A stretch of DNA of 35,153 bases from Paenibacillus forsythiae T98. Lineage in GTDB: Bacteria > Bacillota > Bacilli > Paenibacillales > Paenibacillaceae. The notes beneath the pieces were generated by a model, which had not been told where the DNA came from, made no database searches, and was given only the letters and a program-made list of their open reading frames with translations. The stretch spans positions 1-35,153 of the forward strand of contig NZ_ASSC01000138.1 in NCBI RefSeq assembly GCF_000520735.1, given 5' to 3'. Made by a program: the position numbers and the translations under genes. Positions within the stretch are counted from its first letter, which is position 1; the number at the start of each line of letters is the position of its first letter. Of this stretch, positions 7,137-15,033 are shown one piece after another.

Positions 7137-7887
7137 TCGAACCTCGCTGCAAGATACGGATCAACCGGTGCTGGAACATTTGGCGGAGCTGCGCAGAAGA
7201 TTGATTGTGACGCTGGCTTCCGTCATCGTTCTGACCGCCGTCATTTATACGAAAGCGTTCCTGATTGTGGAGATTCTAAAAAAATCCGTTGGGAACCAGG
7301 GTCTTGAACTGGCGTTTTTTTCGCTAACCGGAGCTTTTGTTCTAAGGGTCAAGCTGTCTTTTATTGCATCCCTCATCACGCTGTCTCCGTTCATCGGCTA
7401 CCAGCTGTTTGCTTTTATCGGCCCTGGCCTGACCGCCAAGGAGCGTAAAGTGCTGCTTTCGGCGGTTGTTTATATGGTTCCCTGTTTCGTGCTCGGCGTC
7501 GTTCTCAGTTATGCGGCGGTCGTTCCTGTTGTATTGCACGCACTTCTTACATACGGAAATTCTTATATGAACGCTGCCTTGTCGGGCGAGGAATACCTCA
7601 GCTTCATTGCCATGCTGTGCGTTGTTTTCGGTCTTGTATTCACGCTTCCTTTTCCGCTTATCGCGCTCGGGAAGCTGGGGCTCCTGCGTTCCTCCTGGAT
7701 GAAAAAAGCGAGGGTCTCCGTTGTGTTCTCCGTATTGATCGGGGAAGGTCTGCTCGCGGCTGACGTCACCTCGGTTATTCTGCTCGGCGTGCCTTTGATT
7801 CTGATTTATGAAATCAGCCTGAGAGTCGTCATACGGATGGAGAAACGAAGGGAGGCGGCGTCATTATCACATCCAGGAATGGAATGA
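7129..7887 (+). CDS. tatC: Divergent TatC protein 2
   Basis: A 252-residue six-span protein. It keeps the N-terminal signature EHLAELRRRL (16-25) and the cytoplasmic loop YQLFAFIGPGLTAKERK (91-107), the regions that bind the RR motif in E. coli TatC. It has lost the membrane Glu in segment 4, reading FTLP (171-174) instead of FExP. It also lacks the TPxD motif before segment 6 and the FFxTP element of periplasmic loop 1. These are the elements TatC 1 keeps. The ATG overlaps the end of tatC 1, and hypF starts 12 bases after its stop. Together they suggest a two-protein TatC; this is an inference from motif retention. Confidence 0.85.
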   Translation: MINRTSLQDTDQPVLEHLAELRRRLIVTLASVIVLTAVIYTKAFLIVEILKKSVGNQGLELAFFSLTGAFVLRVKLSFIASLITLSPFIGYQLFAFIGPGLTAKERKVLLSAVVYMVPCFVLGVVLSYAAVVPVVLHALLTYGNSYMNAALSGEEYLSFIAMLCVVFGLVFTLPFPLIALGKLGLLRSSWMKKARVSVVFSVLIGEGLLAADVTSVILLGVPLILIYEISLRVVIRMEKRREAASLSHPGME

Positions 7888-7899
7888 GGGCGAACAGCT

Positions 7900-10266
7900 A
7901 TGTTAAGTGAGGTCATCCGGGTGGATGTCCAAGTGAAGGGCATTGTGCAGGGGGTGGGCTTCCGCCCGTTTGTATACCGGCTTGCGCAGCAGCATGATTT
8001 GACAGGTTGGGTCGTGAATGATGCGGGCGGAGTCAGACTGGAGGCGGAGGGCCACAGGCCAGATATTGATGCTTTTTTGGTTTCATTGCGAACGTCCGCC
8101 CCGCCTCTTTCCCATATCGAGGAGCTGACTGCGGAAGTGCGATCCCCGGCCGGATACGCGGAATTCCGCATAAAAGAGAGCGTTGGCGCCGGGCCACATG
8201 AGGTGCGCCTCTCGCCGGACATTGGCGTTTGTGAAGATTGTCTCGCGGAATTGAAGGACCCGGACAACCGGAGGTTCCGCTATCCGTACATCAACTGTAC
8301 CAACTGCGGACCCCGGTTTACCATTACCGTTCAAGTCCCGTATGACCGGAAGCATACGACCATCCGGGATTTCGGGCTGTGCGAGGATTGTGCGAAGGAA
8401 TACCATGACCCGGCGAATCGCCGGTTTCATGCTCAGCCGGTGTCATGTCCAGTCTGCGGCCCCTCGGTATATCTGCTGGACGCTTCCGGCAAAAGGCTGA
8501 ATACGGCTGATCCGGTAGCGTGCGCCGCCGAACAGTTGAAGTCGGGCTCCCTTCTTGCAATCAAGGGCCTCGGCGGCTATCACCTCGCTTGCGACGCGAC
8601 GCAGGAGGAAGCGGTACGGGAGCTCCGCGCGCGCAAGCGGAGGGACGGCAAGCCGTTCGCCGTTATGGCGGATACGCTGGAGACGGTTCTCCGCATCTGC
8701 GCGGTGACGGAGAAGGAGCGGGAGCTTCTCATGAGCCCCCGGCGGCCGATCGTCCTGCTTCCCTTGAAGACAGAGGCGCGGGGACTTCTTCCGGCGGCGG
8801 ATTGCCTATCCCCCGACAATGATATGCTCGGCGTGATGCTGCCGTATACGCCGCTGCAGCATCTGTTGTTTCAGGAAGGTTTGGAGCTGATGGTCATGAC
8901 GAGCGGCAACCGTTCCGGCGAGCCTATTGTGTACCGCGACGAGGAGGCGGTGCCGACTCTGCAAGGAATCGCCGATTATTACCTGGCTGGTGAGCTGCCT
9001 ATCCATATGAGGACGGACGATACGGTAACCAGTGTGTTTCGGGAACGGGAGTACGTCATTCGCAGGTCACGGGGGTACGTCCCTTATCCGGTCGATTTGA
9101 CTGCTGCCGTTCCATCGGCGGAAGGGGAGCCGCACAAGTCCGGTCATCTTCCCATTTTGGCTCTGGGGGGAGAATTAAAGAACACGTTTTGTCTGGTCAA
9201 GGACCGCAAAGCGTTTGTCAGCCATCATATCGGCGATCTGGATAATCTGGAAACGCTGGATTCCCTGATCGGCGGGGCGGAGCATTTCCAACAAATGTTC
9301 GCAGCCAAGGCTGGAGTTTTGGCCTACGATATGCACCCTGGATACCGCTCCTCCCAGTATGCATCCGAGCAACAGAACGTGGTCAAGATCCCCGTTCAGC
9401 ATCATCATGCCCATATCGCTTCCTGTATGGCGGAGAACGGCGTTTCCGGTCCGGTGATCGGGGTCGCCTTCGACGGAACGGGGCTGGGCGAAGACGGGCA
9501 TATCTGGGGCGGCGAATTTTTCGCCGGGGATTACGGCGGATTCGAGCGCATGGCCCGCTTCGGGTATGTCCCGCTCCCCGGCGGCGACGCGGCGGTCAAG
9601 GAGCCTTGGCGGATGGCGCTCAGCTATGTCATGAACGAAGAAGCGGCGGAGCCGCCGGCCGATTGGCTGAATACCATCGAGCCGTACAAACGGGACATCG
9701 TAAAACGCCAAATCCTTCAGCGCATTAACACGCCGCTCACCAGCAGCGTCGGCAGGCTGTTTGATGCCGTGTCGTCCTTGGCCGGTTTATGCCACTATGC
9801 CGAGTACGAAGGCCAGGCGGCCATTCGTTTGGAAAGGGCGGCGGATAAGGAGGCATCCCGGATTTATCCATATGACTTGAAGGCTGTACAAGGCGTTCTT
9901 GAGATCGGCACAGCTCCTCTGATTCGGGAGCTGGTTCGGGAGATTCGGGAAGGAGTGGGCATTTCCGAAATATCCGGAGCCTTTCATCGGACCTTGGCGG
10001 CAATTACAGGGGATGTTTGCCGGCGGATTCGGTCCGAGCGGGGGCTGAACGAGGTGGCGCTCAGCGGCGGTGTGTTCCAAAACCGCTTGCTGCTTGCCTT
10101 TACGGTCGATGAATTGGAGCGCAGCGGGTTTCGCGTATGGCTCCACAGCAAGGTGCCCGCCAATGATGGAGGGCTTTCACTGGGCCAGGCGGCGATCGCG
10201 CTGGGCAAATATCTCACACAGGAAGGGATGCGGGAATCATGTGTTTGGCAATACCCGGAGAAGTAG
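7900..10266 (+). CDS. hypF: Carbamoyltransferase HypF
   Basis: A 788-residue protein that makes the thiocarboxamide on HypE from carbamoyl phosphate, the precursor of the active-site cyanides. Domains in order: acylphosphatase (GIVQGVGFRPFVYRLA near residue 14), two Cys4 zinc fingers (CEDCLAE and CTNCGPR, then CEDCAKE and CPVCGPS, about 105-190), a YrdC-like domain (about 205-390, with MTSGNRSGEP), and a Kae1-like C-terminal domain with the HHHAHIAS metal motif near residue 500. The length is normal for the family. The 3' end overlaps hypC by 28 bases. Confidence 0.97.
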   Translation: MLSEVIRVDVQVKGIVQGVGFRPFVYRLAQQHDLTGWVVNDAGGVRLEAEGHRPDIDAFLVSLRTSAPPLSHIEELTAEVRSPAGYAEFRIKESVGAGPHEVRLSPDIGVCEDCLAELKDPDNRRFRYPYINCTNCGPRFTITVQVPYDRKHTTIRDFGLCEDCAKEYHDPANRRFHAQPVSCPVCGPSVYLLDASGKRLNTADPVACAAEQLKSGSLLAIKGLGGYHLACDATQEEAVRELRARKRRDGKPFAVMADTLETVLRICAVTEKERELLMSPRRPIVLLPLKTEARGLLPAADCLSPDNDMLGVMLPYTPLQHLLFQEGLELMVMTSGNRSGEPIVYRDEEAVPTLQGIADYYLAGELPIHMRTDDTVTSVFREREYVIRRSRGYVPYPVDLTAAVPSAEGEPHKSGHLPILALGGELKNTFCLVKDRKAFVSHHIGDLDNLETLDSLIGGAEHFQQMFAAKAGVLAYDMHPGYRSSQYASEQQNVVKIPVQHHHAHIASCMAENGVSGPVIGVAFDGTGLGEDGHIWGGEFFAGDYGGFERMARFGYVPLPGGDAAVKEPWRMALSYVMNEEAAEPPADWLNTIEPYKRDIVKRQILQRINTPLTSSVGRLFDAVSSLAGLCHYAEYEGQAAIRLERAADKEASRIYPYDLKAVQGVLEIGTAPLIRELVREIREGVGISEISGAFHRTLAAITGDVCRRIRSERGLNEVALSGGVFQNRLLLAFTVDELERSGFRVWLHSKVPANDGGLSLGQAAIALGKYLTQEGMRESCVWQYPEK

Positions 10267-10463
10267 AAAGCGTATGCGGAGACAGGGCGGTGGTCGATAT
10301 TACCGGTATCCGGAGGGAAGTGTCCATTGCTCTGGTTGACCCGGTGAACGTCGGAGATTACCTGCTCGTTCACGCGGGCTGCGCGATTGCGATTATTGAT
10401 AAGCAGGAAGCCATGGAGACGCTGGAGCTGCTCCATCAGTTGGCGGGGAATATCCATGATTAG
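10239..10463 (+). CDS. hypC: Hydrogenase assembly chaperone HypC
   Basis: A 74-residue chaperone that works with HypD to build the Fe(CN)2CO unit and carry it to the large subunit. It begins MCLAIPGEV, where Cys2 is the essential ligand, and has the short beta-barrel fold signature DITGIRREVSIALV and VGDYLLVHAGCAI. It overlaps both hypF and hypD, so the three are probably translationally coupled. Confidence 0.95.
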   Translation: MCLAIPGEVESVCGDRAVVDITGIRREVSIALVDPVNVGDYLLVHAGCAIAIIDKQEAMETLELLHQLAGNIHD

Positions 10464-11541
10464 CGAATTGGAACAATTCAGAAGTGAAACGCTGACGGAA
10501 GGTCTGGTGAAGGCAATCCGGCGCTATGACGGCAGGCCCGTTTCGATTATGGAGGTATGCGGCACCCATACGATGGCGATTTCCCGTTACGGCATTCGGG
10601 AATTGCTGCCGCCAAGCGTCAGGCTTATATCAGGACCGGGGTGTCCGGTCTGCGTAACCCCGAGCTTTTACCTGAAATCGGCTTTGGAGCTCTGCAGGAG
10701 AGAGGATACAATTCTGGCTACATTCGGTGACATGATGCGGATTCCGTATAAGGGCGCCAGCTTGCTGACCGAGAAGGCGCTGGGCAGGGATATCCGTATG
10801 GTCTATTCCCCGCTGGATAGTCTGGAGATCGCCAGGCAGCATCCGGACAAGAAGGTTATCTTTCTGTCTGTCGGATTTGAGACGACGGTTCCGGTCACGG
10901 CCATTGCGGTTCTGGAAGCCGCTCGGCAGGGACTTGACAATTTCATGATCCTGTCTGCCAATAAAACGATTCCGGCGGCGATGCATCTGCTGTCTTCGGA
11001 CCCCGAGGTCGCCGTTGACGGGTTCCTGTATCCCGGTCACGTCAGCGCGGTCATCGGTTCCGGGCTGTACGAGGAGCTGGCTCAAACGTACGGAATTCCG
11101 GGAGCCGTCACCGGGTTCGACCCTGCGGATATTTTAGGCTCGATCCTGTACGTTCTGGAGCAAATCCGGGATAACAAGGCCGAAGCCGCCAACTTATATT
11201 CCATGGTCGTTCAGCCGGGCGGCAATCCGATTGCCCGGGGGAAAATCGATGAGGTATTCGAGCCTTCGGATGCCGTGTGGCGGGGAATCGGACGGATTCC
11301 GGGCTCAGGCCTGCGGCTTCGCGAGAAGTACAGGCCCTTTGATGCCTGGAGCCTGGTAAACGGCTCCGTGGAGGAGCTGGACGAGGAAGCGGGCGGCTGC
11401 CGCTGCGGGGATATTCTGAAAGGGAAATGCCTCCCGTCCGATTGCAAGCTGTTTGGAAAGGCATGCACGCCCGAAACCCCGGTCGGTTCCTGTATGGTGT
11501 CCAGCGAGGGGACTTGTGCGGCTTATTACCGATACCAATAG
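10456..11541 (+). CDS. hypD: Fe-S scaffold protein HypD
   Basis: A 361-residue scaffold where CN and CO ligands are attached to iron. Conserved motifs are EVCGTHTM (C35), GPGCPVC (C63, C66), and a C-terminal Cys-rich segment (CRCGDILKGKCLPSDC and GSCM) that binds a [4Fe-4S] cluster. The start is ATG 10456, which overlaps the hypC stop. A longer upstream frame would run through most of hypC and adds no family sequence. Confidence 0.96.
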   Translation: MISELEQFRSETLTEGLVKAIRRYDGRPVSIMEVCGTHTMAISRYGIRELLPPSVRLISGPGCPVCVTPSFYLKSALELCRREDTILATFGDMMRIPYKGASLLTEKALGRDIRMVYSPLDSLEIARQHPDKKVIFLSVGFETTVPVTAIAVLEAARQGLDNFMILSANKTIPAAMHLLSSDPEVAVDGFLYPGHVSAVIGSGLYEELAQTYGIPGAVTGFDPADILGSILYVLEQIRDNKAEAANLYSMVVQPGGNPIARGKIDEVFEPSDAVWRGIGRIPGSGLRLREKYRPFDAWSLVNGSVEELDEEAGGCRCGDILKGKCLPSDCKLFGKACTPETPVGSCMVSSEGTCAAYYRYQ

Positions 11542-11553
11542 CGGGAGGAAATC

Positions 11554-12564
11554 ATGAGCGAAATCATTACTTTAGCCCACGGCAGCGGGGGGAAGCTGAC
11601 CCATCAACTGATCCGGGGGATCTTTCAGAAGCGCTTCCGAAACGATTGGCTTCTTGAGGGCGGCGATTCGGCGGTACTGGAAGCTCTCCCGGGCCAAATG
11701 GCGTTCACCACGGATTCGTATGTTATTCATCCGCTGTTTTTCCGTGGAGGGAACATCGGGAAGCTGGCCGTCTGCGGGACCGTTAATGACCTGGCCGTCT
11801 GCGGGGCTATTCCCAGGTATATTAGCTGCGGCTGGATCATCGAAGAAGGGTTTCCTATCGAGGAACTGGAGAAGATTGCGGAGTCGATGGCGTCGGCCGC
11901 ACAGGAAGCCGGTGTATTTATTGTGACCGGCGACACCAAGATCGTTCCGCGAGGCTGTGCGGACAAGCTATTCCTCAACACCTCCGGAGTGGGCTTTATT
12001 CCCGAGGGTCTCCGGCTGTCCCCTACCTTAATCCGGCCGGGGGATCGCGTGATCGTCTCCGGTACGATCGGGGATCACGGAACTGCAATTCTGATTGAGC
12101 GGGAACAGCTTCAGGTGGAAACCGGACTGGTAAGCGACTGTGCGCCGCTGAACGGAATGCTGGAGCTGGTGACGGCCTCGGTGGGCGGCGCCGTAAGACT
12201 TATGCGGGACCCGACCCGCGGCGGCGTAGCCACTACGCTGAACGAATTTACGGAGGGGCAGGGCTTCGGCATCCGGCTGGAGGAACATGCGCTTCCCGTA
12301 AAAGGAGAAGTGAGCGGTCTATGCGGCATGCTGGGAATGGACCCGCTGTACATAGCCAACGAGGGCAAAGCCATTCTGGTGGTCGATGGTGCCCAGGCGG
12401 ACAGAGTATTGGAACTGCTGCGCAGCCACCCCTACGGACAGGACGCCGCCGTGATCGGGGAAGTTGTCGTGGATCATCCGGGTAAGGTGTATATGCGTAC
12501 GCTGGCCGGAGGCCACCGCATCGTCGATATGCTGGTAGGCGATCAACTGCCCCGAATTTGTTAA
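11554..12564 (+). CDS. hypE: Thiocyanate-forming protein HypE
   Basis: A 336-residue PurM-like ATPase that dehydrates the carbamoylated C-terminal cysteine to a thiocyanate and donates CN to HypD. The N-terminus LAHGSGGKLTHQLI, the central DPTRGGVATTLNE and the terminal PRIC, with C336 as acceptor, are all present. GGGAGGAAATC precedes the ATG. It completes a full hypABFCDE set in the operon. Confidence 0.97.
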   Translation: MSEIITLAHGSGGKLTHQLIRGIFQKRFRNDWLLEGGDSAVLEALPGQMAFTTDSYVIHPLFFRGGNIGKLAVCGTVNDLAVCGAIPRYISCGWIIEEGFPIEELEKIAESMASAAQEAGVFIVTGDTKIVPRGCADKLFLNTSGVGFIPEGLRLSPTLIRPGDRVIVSGTIGDHGTAILIEREQLQVETGLVSDCAPLNGMLELVTASVGGAVRLMRDPTRGGVATTLNEFTEGQGFGIRLEEHALPVKGEVSGLCGMLGMDPLYIANEGKAILVVDGAQADRVLELLRSHPYGQDAAVIGEVVVDHPGKVYMRTLAGGHRIVDMLVGDQLPRIC

Positions 12565-12665
12565 ACGGCGTACTATCCCTATTTGTGGAAGAAATTATTA
12601 TGGCCAGAGTTGCAGGATATCTGTAAGTAAGAAGCGTGAGCGCTTTTACGGGAGAAGGTGTATTT

Positions 12666-13670
12666 ATGAAGAGAATTTCCTCCAGTAACGGCTATATCTA
12701 CTTTCTGGTTGTATTCGCGCTGCATGTGCTGGGGGTAGGTGGATTTCTCACGGCAGCAGCCAGTCAGCCAGAGCTGTGGGGGCTTGGCCTGTTGGCTTAT
12801 ACGCTTGGTCTGCGCCACGCTTTCGACGCCGATCATATTGCGGCCATTGACAATACGATCCGGAAGCTGATCGAACGGGAGAGAAACCCTTTAGGGGTAG
12901 GCATGTATTTTTCGCTGGGGCACTCGACTGTCGTCTTTCTTATGGTGCTGGGAATCGCGCTCTCGATGAATTCGCTAGTGCTAGGCAATCCGGCTGTACG
13001 TGAAATCGGCGGGATGATCGGTACGTTTGTTTCCGGGTTCTTCCTGATCTTCGTCGGACTGATTAATGTGTTCACGCTTGTGAAGCTGTTGGGCGGAATT
13101 CGGAGGGGGAAGGACCGGACAGAAGGGGATTTTGAACCGGGTCATGGGCATGGACCGAAGGGGCTGTTGACCCGATTATTGACTCCTGCCTTTCGAATGA
13201 TCAACAAAAGCTGGCATATGTATCCGCTCGGATTTCTGTTCGGTCTTGGCTTTGATACGGCGACGGAAGTCAGTCTGCTGGCGATTACGGCCAGTACCGC
13301 GAATCAATCGTTCTCCATGATCGGCATTTTATCTCTGCCGCTGCTGTTTGCCGCCGGAATGAGTCTGATGGACACGATTGACGGCGCGATTATGACCCGA
13401 GCCTACCGGTGGGCATTTATATCCTATAAGAAAAAAACAGCTTATAATCTGATCGTTACCGGTGTGTCGGTTGTATCCGCGTTTCTTATCGGGGCCATTC
13501 AGCTCGTTCATTTAATTGAAGTACGATGGCCGCAGTCTTTCCGGTGGGTCAACAGTCTCGGTATCGATCACCTTGGCTACGCTTTGACCGGATTTCTCAT
13601 TGTGAGCTGGATCATCTCGATGATGATTTGGAAAGGGATGAAAGGCAGACAGGCCGTTGACGGAACGTGA
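12666..13670 (+). CDS. NiCoT-family nickel/cobalt permease
   Basis: A 334-residue membrane protein of the HoxN/NixA/HupN type that imports Ni(II). The signature HAFDADH (H51, D56, H57; the HX4DH motif of segment 2) and LGFDTATEVSLL are both present, with about eight membrane segments. ATG 12666 is preferred because GGGAGAAGG precedes it; an in-frame GTG at 12636 would give a 10-residue polar extension. It lies 101 bp after hypE on the same strand with no terminator between them, so it is probably the operon's last gene, supplying nickel for the hydrogenase. No NikR site is evident. Confidence 0.93.
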   Translation: MKRISSSNGYIYFLVVFALHVLGVGGFLTAAASQPELWGLGLLAYTLGLRHAFDADHIAAIDNTIRKLIERERNPLGVGMYFSLGHSTVVFLMVLGIALSMNSLVLGNPAVREIGGMIGTFVSGFFLIFVGLINVFTLVKLLGGIRRGKDRTEGDFEPGHGHGPKGLLTRLLTPAFRMINKSWHMYPLGFLFGLGFDTATEVSLLAITASTANQSFSMIGILSLPLLFAAGMSLMDTIDGAIMTRAYRWAFISYKKKTAYNLIVTGVSVVSAFLIGAIQLVHLIEVRWPQSFRWVNSLGIDHLGYALTGFLIVSWIISMMIWKGMKGRQAVDGT

Positions 13671-13680
13671 AATTTGAGTG

Positions 13681-13712
13681 CCCTCTCAGACATCTTCTGA
13701 GGGGGTGTTTTT
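13681..13712 (+). terminator. Terminator of the hydrogenase operon
   Basis: CCCTCTCAGA (13681-13690) and TCTGAGGGGG (13696-13705) form a 10-bp stem with one mismatch, followed by TGTTTTTG. It starts 10 bases after the nickel permease stop. Confidence 0.85.
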
Positions 13713-14222
13713 GTATGCACCAAGCTCCCAAGCGTTCGGAGCCTCCCCCACGATACCCGAAATGATCCATCCATCCAATGGCTTGACGTTCCTTCCTGTT
13801 CTCTCACAGACCTGACATAACAGGCCAAAAGGACAAGTTTAATAAAAAAATTTTCATAAATTTAAAATCAACTGAAATTTTTCTCTGCCCGGCCCGGAAA
13901 TTCGCTACGTCCCGGCTCCTGGCGGCTCAGAAGGCGCAAACCCTTGATCTTATGCGGAAAATCAATGCTCGGGCAGCTCAAAAAAGCGTAAAATTTAATC
14001 GTTTTCATTTCAGTGATTTTTTAATGAAAAACGGGCTTGGCAATTGGAAAAGTAAGCGGTACCATTCGCTGGAATTTATGCTGCCAAGCTTGACGCAATT
14101 ACGTATGTTTGTTACGGTTTTTACAAGCGAATGACAGCTGATCTGCATTTTTGCGAAATAGAAATATTATTTTGATGATGCGAGGGATGTTGACTAAACG
14201 GACAAAGAGGAGATGGTTGATC
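13713..14222. other. Long non-coding region before the HAD gene
   Basis: About 510 bp with no supported gene. A 60-codon frame at 13952-14134 has no ribosome binding site and no recognisable features, and I reject it. The stretch contains the cre-like box at 13994-14007. It also has weak promoter candidates: TTGGCA near 14038 with TACCAT 17 bp later, and TTGACG near 14090. Confidence 0.35.
13994..14007. promoter_or_regulatory. Candidate CcpA (cre) site
   Basis: The minus-strand reading TGAAAACGATTAAA matches the Bacillus cre consensus TGWNANCGNTNWCA at all but one defined position. It lies about 215 bp upstream of the HAD phosphatase start. It suggests carbon catabolite control of the phosphatase and mtlD genes. 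Spacing to a promoter is not established. Confidence 0.45.
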
Positions 14223-14903
14223 TTGATCAAAGGACTGATTTTTGATTTTGACGGAACGATTATCGATACGGAGACGGCTTGGTACACCGCATTTCAGGAA
14301 GCCTACAAAGAATATGAGGTTGAACTGACGCTTGAGCAGTACTCGACTTGCATCGGAACTAGTCTGCACAGCTTTAATCCTTACGAATACCTGATGACTG
14401 ATTTGAAGCTTGATATTGACAAGGATGAATTCAGAAAGGCTGTCCGGGCAAGACATAGCCAGCTGATGGAGCAACAGGCGATGCGTCCGGGCATTCAGCA
14501 TTATCTGGATTCGGCCAAAGCAGCCGGACTGAAGATTGGGCTTGCCTCAAGCTCGGATCGAAAGTGGATTGACAAGTATCTGGACCAGCTCGGTATCCGC
14601 GAATATTTCGATTGCATCTGCACCGCGGACGATGTCGAGAACGTAAAACCCGATCCGGAGCTGTATCAGAAGGCGCTATCCTGCCTTGGTCTGAAGCCTG
14701 AAGAGGCTGTGGCGATCGAGGATTCGCCGAACGGCTCCAAAGCTGCTGCTGCGGCCGGTCTGGATTGTGTCGTTATTCCGAATGAAATTACAAGCTTCCT
14801 TACATTTGAAACTCCGCATCACAAGACAGAAAGCTTATCACACCTCGATTTTGACCATGTGCTTACCCGCCGCTGCTTCCAAAATATGAATCTCCAGGTT
14901 TAA
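14223..14903 (+). CDS. HAD-family sugar-phosphate phosphatase or mutase
   Basis: A 226-residue HAD hydrolase, subfamily IA (beta-phosphoglucomutase-like, similar to YhcW types). The nucleophile motif DFDGTIIDTE lies at residues 8-17, motif II at LASSSDRKW, and motifs III/IV at KPDPELYQKAL and AIEDSPNGSKAA. A helical cap domain sits between the first two. TTG 14223 is chosen because it gives the typical MIKGLIFDFDGT start and AGAGGAG lies 10 bases upstream. mtlD follows 130 bp downstream on the same strand, so mannitol-1-phosphate is a plausible substrate, though other hexose phosphates are equally possible from sequence alone. Confidence 0.85.
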   Translation: MIKGLIFDFDGTIIDTETAWYTAFQEAYKEYEVELTLEQYSTCIGTSLHSFNPYEYLMTDLKLDIDKDEFRKAVRARHSQLMEQQAMRPGIQHYLDSAKAAGLKIGLASSSDRKWIDKYLDQLGIREYFDCICTADDVENVKPDPELYQKALSCLGLKPEEAVAIEDSPNGSKAAAAAGLDCVVIPNEITSFLTFETPHHKTESLSHLDFDHVLTRRCFQNMNLQV

Positions 14904-15033
14904 GACTGACTGATGTTCACTTCTTTCCGACTGACCAAGGTTTAGGGAGGAACAGGTGTACACTCTAAATTCAGACTTTCATAGTTCCTGTTCCTCACGG
15001 CCGTATATTAAATTGACTAAGGGGGACGCCATT

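Noticed and set aside
9984-10457. 157-codon minus-strand frame opposite hypF/hypC/hypD
   Set aside because: It lies opposite three certain, overlapping genes and looks like a reverse-strand shadow.
13952-14134. 60-codon plus-strand frame before the HAD gene
   Set aside because: No ribosome binding site, no recognisable domain, and it overlaps the cre-like box; most likely chance.
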